A DNA stretch of 64,000 nt, taken from the NCBI RefSeq assembly GCF_000276665.1, contig NW_004955517.1:4779546-4843545 (forward strand). The letters run 5' to 3'. The DNA is from Chinchilla lanigera (lineage: Eukaryota; Chordata; Mammalia; Rodentia; Chinchillidae). The position numbers and the translations under genes are program-made. A model generated the notes under the pieces. That model saw nothing but the letters and a program-made list of their open reading frames with translations. It did not search any database and was not told the DNA's origin. This document shows, in pieces, positions 21,446 through 33,269 of the stretch; position 1 is the first letter of the stretch, and each line of letters starts with the position of its first letter.

Positions 21446-22984
21446 TCTTCACCATACCTTTTGAATTCCTTCTGCCAGTCTTCCAAATATTGACTGAAAA
21501 ATAGATTTTTTTCTACTCGTACGTCTGAGACCCATAGGTCCTTTTAGTATTCCAGGTAGAAGATCATGATGTAGCAGTAGGTCAGGGGAACGTATACGGA
21601 TGTCACTGACTCCGTGAGAATCATTCGTGCCCTCATCCCTTCTTCTTTCTCTTCCTCTGTAGCGGATATTCCCCAGTGGTCTTGAGTCTCAGCACTGCCC
21701 ACGTAGGCAGCACTTCACAGGTGACAGCTCATTTCTGCCCTTTCCAGCACAGCTGTACTTGCAGTTTCCTTGATGTCTTTTTGACAGGAGTGGTAGGATA
21801 ATAGCCTTTTGGAAGAGGATGCTTTCATTGTATTTCCTAGTTATTTCCCAGCCTTTTCATTTGCTAACAATTTGTTAGCAAGAGAAGAAAGCAGAGAGGA
21901 GCTTTGAATCAAGGATTTTATTACAATGCTGAGTAATTGAAAATTAGAATCTTGGCCATGGTGAATATTTTATATCTTCTTGCAAGGTTTCTTCAAAGGC
22001 TACTATAGAGCATAGTTTCCAATGTATTTTCTCTTAAAGTTTGATAACTTGCACTACAAAAAAAATTAAATGTACCTCTACACCTCAGAAATCTTACTGT
22101 CATCATAAAAAGCAAGAGACTCAGCTTTGATTTGCAAAATTGGCTCTACAAGGTAGCATGTTGTTATTCTATTTAGAGGACTTGAAAGCAGATTCAGTGA
22201 TTCAATTATATTTAATTTGTAATTAACTCCCTCCCAAGCAGCTAATGGTGCATAACTTGGATGCTACTGCTGTAGATGGGCGAAGAGTAGACTAAAATGG
22301 ATCCTTTTAGAGAAAGCCTGTTGTAGGTCCCCAGGATTCTAGCGGTACTTCTTGTGGGTAAATTTTCTGCTCTAAAATAAAACTTTTTCTTAGGAACTGC
22401 TTCCTGAGTCATAAGAGGTGGGGTTCCAGCATCTGAGTCTAGAATGTTTGATCTGCCCCTGCCACTTGAGGCAAAGGTGACTACAATGGGACTGCCCTGG
22501 TTATGCCAACCAGATTCTCTTTCTTAACAATTTGGAACTTTTAACTGGGATCCAAAGGTAGATATTGATGGTATTTAAGTCACTGAATTGACACAATGGT
22601 ACTTAAAAGTGGGACGTCTGTCAGCTCCGGCCTCCCAGGGTTCAGGAGTTACCTTGCTCTCTGGTTTTCATTAAGCTTTTTTTTTTCTTTTGTATTTCCT
22701 TCTATCTTGAAAATACTGCTGTGTTCTCTGAATAAATTCCTCTTATTTTTGTGTATATGCTCTAAGAGTGGTCTATATTTTTACCGTCAAATTTACCTAG
22801 TATAGGAATCAAAGCAACAGAATTGCTATCAAATTTGTTAATGAAAGTAATAAAAGCTGCATTCAGTTCCTGGAAATTAATTATAATATTTAATCTTGTG
22901 TGTGTTCATATGTCTATATGTCTTTGATTGAAATATTTAGTATTTTACCACATGCTATAGAGCCTCATTATTTTCATCATTATC
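21446..22984. other. unique DNA with short hairpin
   Basis: No interspersed element was recognised over about 1.5 kb. At 21861-21881 TTGCTAACAA and its exact complement flank a single T. A T run lies at about 22678-22688. The AT-rich part at 21850-22250 resembles conserved non-coding DNA by eye only. Confidence 0.4.
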
Positions 22985-23240
22985 ATCATGAGTAACATTT
23001 TCCTTACAATAGCTTATTCACGGAGAACTTTCTATCACTCACCCACTGTATTTGTATTAATCACTTTGCACACAGAATGACATTTATCACATGAATACAA
23101 CAATATTATCAAATGTGTACCATCATTATCCCTATTTTATAGTTTGGGGAACTGAGGTTGGAGCCTTTCTTGATGTCATACATCTGGAAAGTGATTTAGC
23201 CATGGTCTGAATTCTGTTTTGTCATACTCCAGAAAAAGAT
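22985..23240 (-). mobile_element. MIR SINE
   Basis: A long but diverged reverse-strand MIR. ATTAATCACTTTGCACACAGAATGAC, CATCATTATCCCTATTTTATAGTTTGGGGAACTGAGG and GTGATTTAGCCATGGTCTGAATTCTG follow the family order. Confidence 0.65.
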
Positions 23241-24432
23241 CATCCTCTTAAGCTTTGTCTTATAATATGTAAAAGTTGTTCTGTTACCAGAATTTTAAGG
23301 GCAGAAACCCTGGCTCCAGGGGATCCCAAAAGACCAGGTTCAGCCACTTGCCCCATAATCCTCATCAAGGAGATGAACAGTGGTGAAGCATAGGAAAGGA
23401 GCTCCAGTCAGCCTGTCATGCTGGGAAGCACAGATAAAGAGGTTCAAAATCTTTCTTTGAGGGGTTAATGGAAACCGTGGGGTGTTACAGGAAAGGGGAA
23501 CAAAGGCAAGGGTAGAGAGTTGTACAACTGGGGGACTTGCATAGCTTGCAGCCTAGGAAATGCTGGCCAAATCATGGTCTTAATGATCAGCATCTCAGGA
23601 CTGGTTCTGTAAGGTTCTGGAAAAGCAGGCATTTCTGGGGGGCATTTCAGTTCCCATCCTGAGATTACACCTACTGCTTCTGGTGGGGCCACTGCAGGCC
23701 TTCCCATGGGGTAATTACTCCCACTTTGTGGTCTGTGAGGCTCTGCTTTTTCTGGAACCCAAGGTGATTACAGTTTTAGGACACTGACTGGAGACTTCTG
23801 GGCATTGTTCCAGGGAGTCTGGAACTGAATTTATAAAAGCTGACAATTAAGTCCCTGCAAATACTGAAAACTACTCTTACGTTGGTGTCTTCATTGTTGA
23901 AGGGGGATGAACTATGGTAGGTAAATTTAAATCTAACGAACTTTGTAATACAGACACTCTCTGGGTGATGACGTGTATATGCAGAGTTGAGCAGGGATCT
24001 GTCCCAAAGTTTTAGGGTAGTAAGGGAGGCATTTGAAATGAAGACAGAGATACAAACCTTTATCCTGGTTTTAATTAACCATTGGGCATCTTCTGGGTCT
24101 GCCTCTAAGTCTCTGTTACAGTTCTTTTCCCAAAGATGTTATAATCTTTCATTACTGTTTTATGTTGAATGTGGAAATGGGTTAGAGATAACATTATACT
24201 CTTTGAAAATTTCTTACTCTCTTTCTGTTGGATGCGTTTCATTACTCTTTCTTTCAGGCAGATTATATTGTTTGTAAGATCAGGCAGGGGAGGTACAAGA
24301 TTAGGTAAATTGTCTGCAGAAGGCCTCTTCAAAGTGATGACATCGTAACAGACAAAATTGCAAAAGGGAGGTACCATGCAAAGATCAGAGACAGGGAGAG
24401 ATGAACAAATGCAGAAAGAAAGGTAGAGAAGG
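23241..24432. other. unassigned block, part may be an old LTR
   Basis: Bases 23280-23850 have an evenly mixed, GC-richer composition than their neighbours, with CTCCAGGGGATCCCAAAAGA, GGGGTTAATGGAAACCGTGG and CTGAGATTACACCTACTGCT. This looks like an old dispersed element, perhaps LTR-derived. I cannot name the family or find ends or target duplication. The remainder to 24432 is plain unique DNA. Confidence 0.3.
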
Positions 24433-24434
24433 AG

Positions 24435-24477
<43 letters not shown>

Positions 24478-24516
24478 AGAAAGAAAGAAGAAAGAAAGAA
24501 GAAAGAAAGAAAGAAG
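24433..24516. repeat. (GAAA)n purine tract
   Basis: About 80 bases of almost pure GAAA units, broken into GAAA and GAA sub-blocks toward the right. The long serine/phenylalanine/leucine frames on the complementary strand are produced by this repeat and are not genes. Confidence 0.97.
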
Positions 24517-24609
24517 AGCAAGCAAGCCCGAGTGAAAATGAAGTTGATGGGATTAGAAGCATAAAAAGGTGAAAGATTTATTCGATTTGAAGAGAAACCA
24601 GAGTGGGAT

Positions 24610-24740
24610 TAGAAGAGAGCACAGACATGTGGCTGCAGAAGAATGAACAAAGGAGGAAACTGGTAGAGGTGAAGGCTGGAGCTAGATTACTCAGGACATT
24701 ATAAGCCATGGAAGGAAACATGGAGTTTGTTATAAATAGA
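24610..24740 (+). mobile_element. L2 LINE fragment
   Basis: GGTAGAGGTGAAGGCTGGAG, then ATTACTCAGGACATTATAAGCCATGGAAGG and ATGGAGTTTGTTATAAATAG fit the L2 segment 'tcagatcatgtagggccttgtaggccatggtaaggagtttggattttattc'. Confidence 0.55.
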
Positions 24741-25025
24741 AGATTGGCCATTAACAAATTCAAAGAAGACAAATAATATGGTTTATATTATAAAAGATAA
24801 ATTACTGCTTCTGGTAATGATAAAGTAACCAACAATCCTCTAACAGAATAACTAGAAAAGCTTGGGGAAAAATGGGGAAGACATTTCTTTGAACACTGAG
24901 AGCTACCAAGGCATCCAGGACTTAAGAGGACAGCATACTGGAGAAAGAAATTGCACTGAAGTGACTTCAACATTCTCATTCTTTTTCTCTTTGAAGCATG
25001 TGTTGAGTTATACATGCTAAAACCC

Positions 25026-25484
25026 TGTGTCAGTTGGTGTTTGCTAGAGAAACAGATTTAATACAAGATGTACAAATACCTAAGACTTTACACGATTGGC
25101 TTACAATGGCCACCCACAGAGTCAGGTGTGGAAGAGTGCAAAAGGTCTGTCTGCTCACTCGGCAGCCAGAGGATCCAGTTGAAGGCTCACTGTAGTGTCC
25201 TGTGTGAATCTGTATCAGGAGGCCAAAAGGTCTGCAGTGGGAGGCGGAAGGTCTGGGCTGGAGGCTGAAGAATATGTGCCAGAAGGGTGAGGTACAGATG
25301 ACATTTAAGGTGAAGGCAAAGACTACAGCTCTTCTGAAGAAACAGAAACAGTCCTTCCTTATTTTCCTTTTCCACTGTTCTGTTCATAATCCTCCCTAGG
25401 GTGGATCTTCCACACCCAGAAACATGCTGAGACAATTTAGGTGGCTTTTCCTACTCAAGTTGATACAATCAGTCAACCATCACA
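25026..25484 (-). mobile_element. solo LTR, MaLR-like
   Basis: A ~459-base non-coding element begins TGTGTCAG and ends CATCACA. Read in sense it starts TGTGATGGTTGACTG and ends with a TTTCTCTAGCAAACACCAACTG-type segment, the layout of mammalian MaLR LTRs. Five-base flanks AACCC (25021-25025) and AACTC (25485-25489) agree at four of five positions. No internal viral sequence is attached. Confidence 0.65.
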
Positions 25485-25527
25485 AACTCCAGAAGGTTAT
25501 AAAAAGGCAAATGGAAAGCAATAGCTA

Positions 25528-25678
25528 CGCAGGTGTGGGGGCACATGCCTGTAATCTCAGCACTTAGGAGGCTGAGGCAAGAGGATTGCCATGAGTTTGA
25601 GGCCAGCCTGGACTACATAGTGAGTTTCAGGCCAGTCTGAGGTACATAGCAAGAGCTTGTCTAAAAAACAAACAAACC
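25528..25678 (+). mobile_element. B1 SINE
   Basis: Full-length B1 in sense: GCAGGTGTGGGGGCACATGC, CCTGTAATCTCAGCACTTAG, the internally duplicated GAGTTTGAGGCCAGCCTGGA / GAGTTTCAGGCCAGTCTGAG pair, then an A-rich tail with AAAC units. The flanks AGCAATAGCTA (25517-25527) and AGCAACAGCTA (25679-25689) form a target duplication with one mismatch. Confidence 0.93.
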
Positions 25679-25689
25679 AGCAACAGCTA

Positions 25690-27480
25690 AAGAAGTGGAG
25701 AAGTTGAACAGAAATTTTGGCATTCTCAAGGATGCGAAAATCCTAAACAAAGAAAGAACAGGACAAGTAACACCTAAAAATGATGCATGTCATGACCAAT
25801 TTGTATTTACTATAGGTATGAGAGGTTGGGTAATGCTCAAAAATCAAATCATGTAATAGTAGACAAAGAAGAAAAACTGTGTGGCTATTTTAAAAGATAC
25901 AAAAAAAGTATTTGATAAAACTCAGCATCTAATTCCAATAAAAAAACTTTTGACAAGCTAAATAAGTAAACATGCCTAGTAAAGTGTATCCATTTAGACA
26001 AACCTATGGCAAATATACTAAAATGAAATACTGAGAGCCTTACCTGAGATTAGGCACGAGAAGAGAGAAACTGTCCTCATCTCTGCTGTTCAGATTGATC
26101 TGGAAGTCCCACAAGTGTGGAGAGGCTAGAGAAGAAAAAAAGAGATGCAAGGATCAAAGAAGGTAATAAAAGTGTGTTATTTGCAAAAGATGTAGTTATG
26201 TAAATATAATAAATGAATTTAGCGAACTTTCTAAGTACAAAACATAAAAACTTCAACTGTATTATTATATTAGCAGCAAAAATATTATAAGATGAATATT
26301 AAAAAGATAATTTGAATGAGTCCAGTAACATATAAAAAGGATTATAAACTATGACCAAATTATATTTCCAGACAATATGAAGAAGAACAATTGGATATCT
26401 TCATCCAAAGATTACCCTACACTATATATAAAATTAATGTGGAATGGATTATAGGGCAAAATATAAGCAGTAAAACTATAAAACTTCTAGATGAAGAAAA
26501 ATACAATAAAGTTTTTATGACTTTATATTCATCAGAATTTACTAGATATAACGTGTAAATCAAGAAGTGGTAAGATAATCTTTATAAAATTAAAGAACTT
26601 GAATTCTTTAAAAAGATACTGTTAAAATTAAAAGTCAAGCCACTAAACAGGATAAAATATTTGGAAATCTTTTGTGATAAAGTATTTATATCCAGAAGAT
26701 ATAAAATACTCTTATAAATCAATAATAAAATAAATTAGTGCATGTATACCAGTGCAAATAATTGCATAAAAAGATAGATGGTCACTGTCACTAGTGAAAC
26801 ACAAATTTTACGGAAAGAAACAATGTGAAATATTATTATAAGGCTAAAGTAAAAAAAGATTATTATATGGCTAAAGTAAAAAAAACACAGATAATAATCG
26901 CTGCTGAAAATGTGATAAAACCACAGCCTTTATACATTGCTGGTGGGAATATAAATGTTACAGCTACTTAGACAGCAGGTTGGCATTTTTTGAGAAGTAC
27001 TTATCCTATGATTCAGCAATTCCATTTCTAGATATTGAAATGAAAATTCTTAGAGAAATGGAATGTGTGTCTACACAAATGCAGGTATATATCTCACAAG
27101 GGTGTTATTTGTAATGGCTCCAAGCTAGAATCAATCTAAATACAACTTGTACATGATTAAGCAATAATTGTTGTATTTATATAAGGGAGTTCTACTCAAT
27201 ATTTTAAAGGGATGAACTGCAGATACACGACAGATGAATAGGCACTTTAGATACATGAGTCTAAAAGAATGAATTCAGATACAAAAGACTATATTCTATG
27301 ATCCAGTTTTTATGAAATTTCTATAAAAGGTAATAGTACAGAGATGCTAACAGATCAGTTGCCACCTGACATGGAAATGGGGCTCAGTTACAAAGGATGT
27401 GAAGTAATATTTTAGGTCCATAGACATGTACCAAATGACACTGTAATGATGGCTTCACAACAGTTTAAATTTAATTAGAC
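25690..27480 (+). mobile_element. old L1, ORF2 and 3' region remnant
   Basis: Degenerate L1 in sense. Landmarks are AAAGTATTTGATAAAACTCAGCATC (reverse-transcriptase region), GAACAATTGGATATCTTCAT, AAAACTATAAAACTTCTAGATG, ACATTGCTGGTGGGAATATA, CCTATGATTCAGCAATTCCA, and 3' terminal blocks GACTATATTCTATGATCCAG and AGATCAGTTGCCACCTGACA. Many stops and deletions break the frame, so it is not active. Confidence 0.85.
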
Positions 27481-27540
27481 TTACCGACCTAGAAACCTAA
27501 GTGAATTTCCTGGTATATAAATTTTGCCTTAGTAGGTCTA

Positions 27541-28610
27541 AGAAATTGCCACTTGAGGTAGTTTAAAATATTAGAAACATAGGAATACAGCTAACAAAAG
27601 ATGCCCTGGACCTTTGCAGATAAAGGAAGAGAATATTAATGCAAGAAATAAAGGATGGCCTAAATGAAAGGATGGGTTAATGTATTCATAGACTGAATGA
27701 CTCAGTATGACCAAGAGTTCAGTTTTCTCCAGTTTGAAATCTAAATTCAGTACCATCCCAAACAAAATATTAGACTGGACTTAGAATAGGTAAGTAATTC
27801 TGAAGAAGCACAGAACAAAGTTGGAAGACTTACACTATCAGATAGCAGTACTTAGGACATAATCATTACGATAGCATGGTATTACTGAAGAGCACAGTTA
27901 GATTAACGGAACAGAATAGAAAAAAAAAAAACCAGAAATGGAGGCGCTCTTACAGGGTCACTTGGTATTTGAGGAAGATGATACTGCAAAGCAGCGAGGA
28001 AAGGGTGACCTTTTTATGATCTGATGAGTGAGTTGATTATCTAAGTGGGAGAAATGAATCTAGACTGCTTTCTCATATAATACTCAAATATAAATTCTAG
28101 CTAGATTGTGGATCTGAATGTGAAAGGTAAAAGATAAGACATCTAGAAGATTATACAGAATATCTTCATGACTTGAGGATAACTATTTCTTAAGAACACT
28201 GAGAACACTGACCAAGTGTGTCATCATATATAATAGCCCAAAAGTGGAAACAAACCAAATACCTGTCAACTGATAAAATAATAAATAAATGTTAGACAAG
28301 AAAAACAAATGCTGTTTCATTCCACAACATGAAATTCAAAACATTGTGCTATGACATAGAAGCCAATCACAAAAACCACATAAGATTCCAGATAGGAAAC
28401 CCCCAGAACAAGCAAATCCATAAAAACGCAAAGTAGATTAGTGGTAGCTTTGGGCTTGTAAGTGTGACCGTGTTCAGAGGAACGAAGGGTAGCAGCTAAT
28501 TTGTATGAGGTTTCTTTTTGGTGTTATGAAAATGTTCTAAAATTAGAATGTAGTGCAACATTTAACAAAAATTAAAATTAGGGAAGGATTTAGGTAACTC
28601 TTACAGTTAT
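27541..28610 (+). mobile_element. second old L1, internally deleted
   Basis: The sequence steps back to an earlier ORF2 point: AGGAATACAGCTAACAAAAGATG, GTACCATCCCAAACAAAATA, CACAGAACAAAGTTGGAAGACTTACAC and AACGGAACAGAATAG. After about 28195 it jumps to the 3' end (TAGCCCAAAAGTGGAAACAAACC; GATTAGTGGTAGCTTTGGGC). The repeat of ORF2 order shows a second L1 in the same orientation. Confidence 0.8.
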
Positions 28611-28734
28611 GTAGGTGGATGACCATGTGGGATTCAGGATAGTGGTGTGTTAGGAAGACCTGGACAGATTTATGGGATATTTAGGAGGACATCTGCACAT
28701 GTCTCAGTGACTGATTCAGTATGAACATGCTATA

Positions 28735-29035
28735 GGTTAAGTTGTGTGCCCTGAAAAGATCTCTGAAGTTCTAACCCCCATCGCTTCAGAGTGTGACTTT
28801 ATTTGGTAATGGGAGCACTGCGGATGTAATTAATTAAGCTGAAGTCATATGATAGCAGAATAGAGCCGTAATACGATGTGGCTTATTAGAAGAAGAGAAA
28901 AGACAGAGAGACACAGCCACCGAGAGGAGAATGCCTCATGATCATGACCACAGAGGCAAATACCGGAGTGATGCAGGTGCGGGGAAGTCAAGGATTGACC
29001 ACCACCACCAGAAAGTAGGAAGAGGCTGAATAGTG
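28735..29035 (+). mobile_element. MLT1-type LTR (MaLR)
   Basis: The order of blocks matches an MLT1 LTR in sense: GTTAAGTTGTGTGCCCTGAA, GTTCTAACCCCCATCGCTTC, GAGTGTGACTTTATTTGGTAATGG, ATGTAATTAATTAAGCTGAAG, CCGGAGTGATGCAGGTGCGG and CACCAGAAAGTAGGAAGAGG. It is an old non-coding LTR; the 3' end is lost or unrecognisable. Confidence 0.75.
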
Positions 29036-29219
29036 CAGGGAGGTGACTACACTGAATTTTACGTGGGTCATCAGACCAGAATTTGAGATTTTAGCGATGT
29101 CTAGATGATGATGCTTTTTGCAGACAGTAGAACATAATGCATCAAGTATTGGACATTTTAAAGAAAGTATTTTGTTCCTCATTTTGCGTTCAGCCAGTAT
29201 TTCTCCTAAATGTCCTTGA

Positions 29220-30546
29220 CCAGTTAGGAAGACATTTCAGAGAAGGGCTCACAACCTCCCTTCGAATTACTTGGAAGAATGGCAGCGGGAGGGGCAGGCT
29301 GGTGTGAGTGGTTAACATGTCCCTTCTTGTTCTTTACAACTTGTGGGGCACAGCTGGAAGTGGAACCCCGGAGATACAGCCTTTCTATTTTGTTATACTT
29401 CGGGAAATCTGGACGAGGAAGCAGGGTTCCCGCAAATTAGCTACATTTCCCTTTCTGTTTCTCAGTTCCGAGCACTAGGAGATTTGCTAAGGCCTGTGTT
29501 CTTTTAATCTTTTCTGGGCAGTGGGAGATGGATCTTTGTCAGAAGCTTCTCTCCAGGCCCCCTCGAAATGAAGAGGGAGGCTTGTGAGCTGGAAGGTAGC
29601 AAAGTTCCCCTAAGTTTGGTTCTCTGCTTACGCTCCTTTTGCAGGGGCTGACAAGGCCTTCTCAGAGCTGTCTGCAGATCTCATTCTGTGGGACACAGAT
29701 GAACTGGAACAAACTTTCTCATGGTTTTTCTTCCTGCTGTGACAGCCAGGAATGTTTCTCCATTGGCGAGAAATGTGTCACTACTCCATCACACTGAGAG
29801 CTGATAGGACTCTTCCTTGGCTCCAGAAGAAAAATAATGGAGTCTAATCTAACACTTTAAATATTCAGTATGATCCGAGGGGGGAAAATATGGATGGATT
29901 TTGTAACTCTGATTGATACTAAATTCTACTTGCAGTGAGTCCTGGACATAAATTCTAGAAAAGTGAATGTAAATGTACTCGTTAGTGCACTATAATATTG
30001 AACATCTATTTTGTCTCTGGGTAGTTTTTCTTTTCTTGTACAAAACCTATTTCTACTTATTGAAAATAGTAATTGATTTTCCATTTTTTTAAACTTGTTT
30101 TTTTTCCCCAGTTCTATTTCATCTCTGCATTTTGACTCATGAATTCCAATAATGTTTTCCCAAGGGGTTTGAAAGAATCACATTATGCTCTAATAATTCT
30201 AAGGGCAAAGGGGAAGAAGGGCAGATGTGTTACTGGAGAAGCTGTATTACGGTGAAGTGGGCCCAGAAAGCAGAATGAGAAATTGAATGGTTTCCTGCTA
30301 AGGATTTGATTACAGTGTGTATGGTTCCATCTGAATATCACAGATCTTATTTTATAATTAAATGTTTTGATGAGACCCTAACTAAATAGTGAGAGTCAAA
30401 ATAAGCTTTTATTAAAGGACTCTAAAATACACAAATCAGCTATATAGATTAGTTGTAATATGAATGCTTTGTGCATTCTTCTAAATGCTTGTTTGACTTT
30501 TACTCACAGAGGTTTGTTTAAGAAAAAAAAATGCAAGAGATACTTT
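29220..30546. other. repeat-poor unique block
   Basis: About 1.3 kb with no recognised repeat. The first 650 bases are evenly mixed in composition, in contrast to the AT-rich L1 remnants before them. Possible splice-like signals (TTTTGCAGGGG near 29640) exist, but no long open frame follows, so no exon is called. It is a candidate for conserved non-coding sequence. Confidence 0.4.
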
Positions 30547-30554
30547 AAGAATTT

Positions 30555-30703
30555 GAGCTGGGCATGTGGCACACACCTGTAATCCCAGCACTCAGGAGGC
30601 TGAGGCAGGAGGATCATTGTGAGTTCGAGATCAGCCTGGGCTACAAAATGAGCTCAAAGCCAGCCTGAGCTGCATAGTGAGAAAAGACAAAAAAAAGTTT
30701 GAT
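30555..30703 (+). mobile_element. B1 SINE
   Basis: Full-length B1: GAGCTGGGCATGTGGCACAC, CCTGTAATCCCAGCACTCAG, GAGGCTGAGGCAGGAGGATC, then the duplicated GAGTTCGAGATCAGCCTGGG / GAGCTCAAAGCCAGCCTGAG. An exact eight-base target duplication, AAGAATTT, flanks it (30547-30554 and 30704-30711). Confidence 0.96.
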
Positions 30704-30711
30704 AAGAATTT

Positions 30712-31170
30712 TAATTAACAATTTAAGACATATTCCATCCTTACAATTAAACTTTTTGTGAGGAAAAGTAGTAAACATATTTTGTATACTTAAACTTGGT
30801 TTTGTAGGGAGATATATAATTTTGTTTATGTGAGTATGGTATTATGTATTCCTGAACGGCTGGTAAATAAACTTCATTTTGTCATTTTGTGAGTCTACTT
30901 TTTTGTTTTGTTCTCAGCACTCAGCTAAAGATAAATTGAGTACAATGTGATTTTGGAATATGAAGGTTGGATACATATGTACACATATGTAATACTGCAT
31001 GCTTTACCCTATCAAATTGATTAGATAGACACTGGAGATTTAGAAACTATATAATTTTAATAAGATGAGATGAATTTTCAAAATTCGTTGTCTTTTTCTC
31101 TTTTTATACTTATGTGAGCCAAAATAAGGGATGTCCTTGTGAATCAGAATGTCCGTCAGACACAGTTTTC
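30712..31170. other. unassigned AT-rich DNA
   Basis: No recognised element. It contains the self-complementary word ACATATGT twice near 30975-30990. Confidence 0.4.
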
Positions 31171-31259
31171 TTCTTCTTTTTTGGCAGCACTGGAGATCAA
31201 ACCCTCAGCCTCACACATGCCAGACAAGCACTCTGTCACTGAGCTGTATCCCCAGCCCT
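31171..31259 (-). mobile_element. ID SINE
   Basis: Minus-strand ID: a T-rich tail, TTGGCAGCACTGGAGATCAA, ACACATGCCAGACAAGCACT, then GAGCTGTATCCCCAGCCC at the element's 5' end. It is more diverged than the other ID copies, and no convincing target duplication was found. Confidence 0.88.
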
Positions 31260-31749
31260 AGATAGAGTTCTTCACTGAATTTATTTCTCTCCTGCTAGTT
31301 TATATTCCATATGGCAAGGAGACAGTATCCAAATTTTTAATATCTGTTTACAAAAAGCCAGAAACATATAGTTTCTCTGTATGAAGTTGATTGGGTAGTT
31401 TGGATTTATGGCTTTGGCCAACACAATAGGCTATGTAATTAGACTATTATTTATTGAGTAAGTCTCCTTTAAATCCTGAAGCAGTATATTAGTTAAGATC
31501 AAAATGGTTAGAGCCTTAGCCACCAACCTCGACTGAAATCTAGCTGTATCATTTACTAGCTTTTGTGGATGCAAGCAGTGTTTTAATGCTCTGGGTTCCC
31601 TAGTTTCTGTATATGTCAGAAAGAGAGAATTAGGATATCTTACAGAATTTTGGGGAGAATTTAGTGTACCTAACATGTTAAGAACTTCATATTAAAAATT
31701 ACAAAATTGAATAATTATCAACTCTTTTCCCCCTTATTTGGTGGGTAGT
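31260..31749. other. unassigned DNA
   Basis: No recognised element. An 81-codon frame on the reverse strand (31431-31676) has no known similarity. Confidence 0.4.
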
Positions 31750-32197
31750 GTTTAAGGAATGACGTGAGACAGAGACCACTCAACACTCAACAGGCTTATG
31801 TGAGAGCAGTGGTTTACCTGGGTGCAGGCAGACAGAGGGAGATATGGATGTCTGCAGGGACAAAGAGCAGTGTTTTTTTTTTTTTTTAATAGGGCATAAA
31901 AGAAGGCAAGGGACATTAGGTGGGAAGGTCTTAGTAAAGATCAGTGGTCAGCGGTCTCTGGTTGTCTCATGCCTCAGTGGGCAAAGTCCTTGAGGTGTCT
32001 GGTGTAAATGTTTGGGTGTCATTAGATATCTCGTGTTTGGAAGATTCCATACTCCATCTTATCTCTTTTATGACAGCCTGTGTTTGCCCAGGGCAGCCCT
32101 GGTGCTGAGCTGAGAACGGTGCCTCTGCTGGAAGACGGGTTGGGTACCAGGAGAGTCATGTCCGGATCAAGTCTGACAGGTGGTCTCCGTATTGACA
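31750..32197 (-). mobile_element. possible solo LTR
   Basis: The composition and order (CAACAGGCTTATGTGAGAGC, GGTTTACCTGGGTGCAGGCA, a T run at 31871-31887, GGGACATTAGGTGGGAAGGT) resemble the antisense strand of a rodent endogenous-retrovirus LTR. I could not fix its ends or target duplication, and the family is unknown. Confidence 0.35.
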
Positions 32198-33269
32198 TTC
32201 ATATTTGGGAGAAAAGAGATGGAAGAAATGTTCTTAAAAATTGTGTGCATGTGTTATGACTTTTTAAAAATATAGATTTATAGCTTGATTATTTAAAAAA
32301 ATCAACAGATTACAGATCTTTTTCCAGCTAAAACCACCACTTTACACTATCTTTGTGTGAATCAATTATGAATATTGTTGTGATTGTATAAAAAGCTGTT
32401 GGTAGTGTTTTAAACCTTTATGAACATCATTGCGTAGTATAAAATCAAGTCTTTGTGGAGTTTGCAACTCAGCTTCAAAGGTGATTTAGTGAAAACGCTA
32501 TTGGAAAAGCAGTATGTATGATGACACCTAGGAAATTATAGTCTTTAAGCAGACTAGACCATGACGTTATCGTGATTTCTGTATGGGGTATGAAAGCGGG
32601 GACATTAGAGGTTGGTTACTTGATAGAAACAACCAGTATCATTTTCCTTTATGGTGTTCTTCACTCATTCTTCATAGAAGTCATAGGGAGACTGGATCCT
32701 GCCCCTTCTTTGTAGTACAGTAAAAGGAACCTATAATTTTCCAGTGAAAAAATGTACCACAGGGTATGAACAAATAATATCCTCTCTATTGTTTATCCCA
32801 CTGAGGTTTTTTTGCCTCTCTAGTTAGAGCGATGGGTGAATAAAAATTAATTAGAAGCTGGAATCTGATTTTAAGATGGGATGTCAGATACATATATCAA
32901 GTTGTTAGGTTAGCTGTAAAGCATAACCTGGGATTTATATATTTAGAAGTCATAATAAATCTGTCTGTCACGAAAATCAGATTACCCAGTGTTGCATGCT
33001 AATGGCTATAGTCTCACGGAATTGTGGGCTCCTTGACAATTGCCTACTAGCTCTGCTGTTTTCTGACTTGCTGTCTGCCTTGACCAACTGGTGGTTCCCT
33101 CTGCCCACTTAGCAAAGTGCCTACTTTAATAAATTCTTCTGGGCCTTTATAAAGAGGAGATATTTTCCCCTGGAATATAGCAGTGACCTCCTAGGGCTCT
33201 CTTTGACTCTGTTTTCTCAACAATAATCAGTAAGTCCATCAATCATTCTATTCCCTAACCTAATACTTA
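32198..33269. other. unassigned DNA
   Basis: About 1.1 kb with no recognised repeat, RNA gene or coding frame. It is AT-rich. Confidence 0.4.

Noticed and set aside
23280..23850. named LTR family
   Set aside because: Composition suggests an old dispersed element, but I could not fix ends, duplication or family, so it is left unassigned.
24105..24562. 138-codon and 77-codon serine/phenylalanine/leucine-rich frames, membrane-like
   Set aside because: The hydrophobic run is the translated complement of the GAAA repeat.
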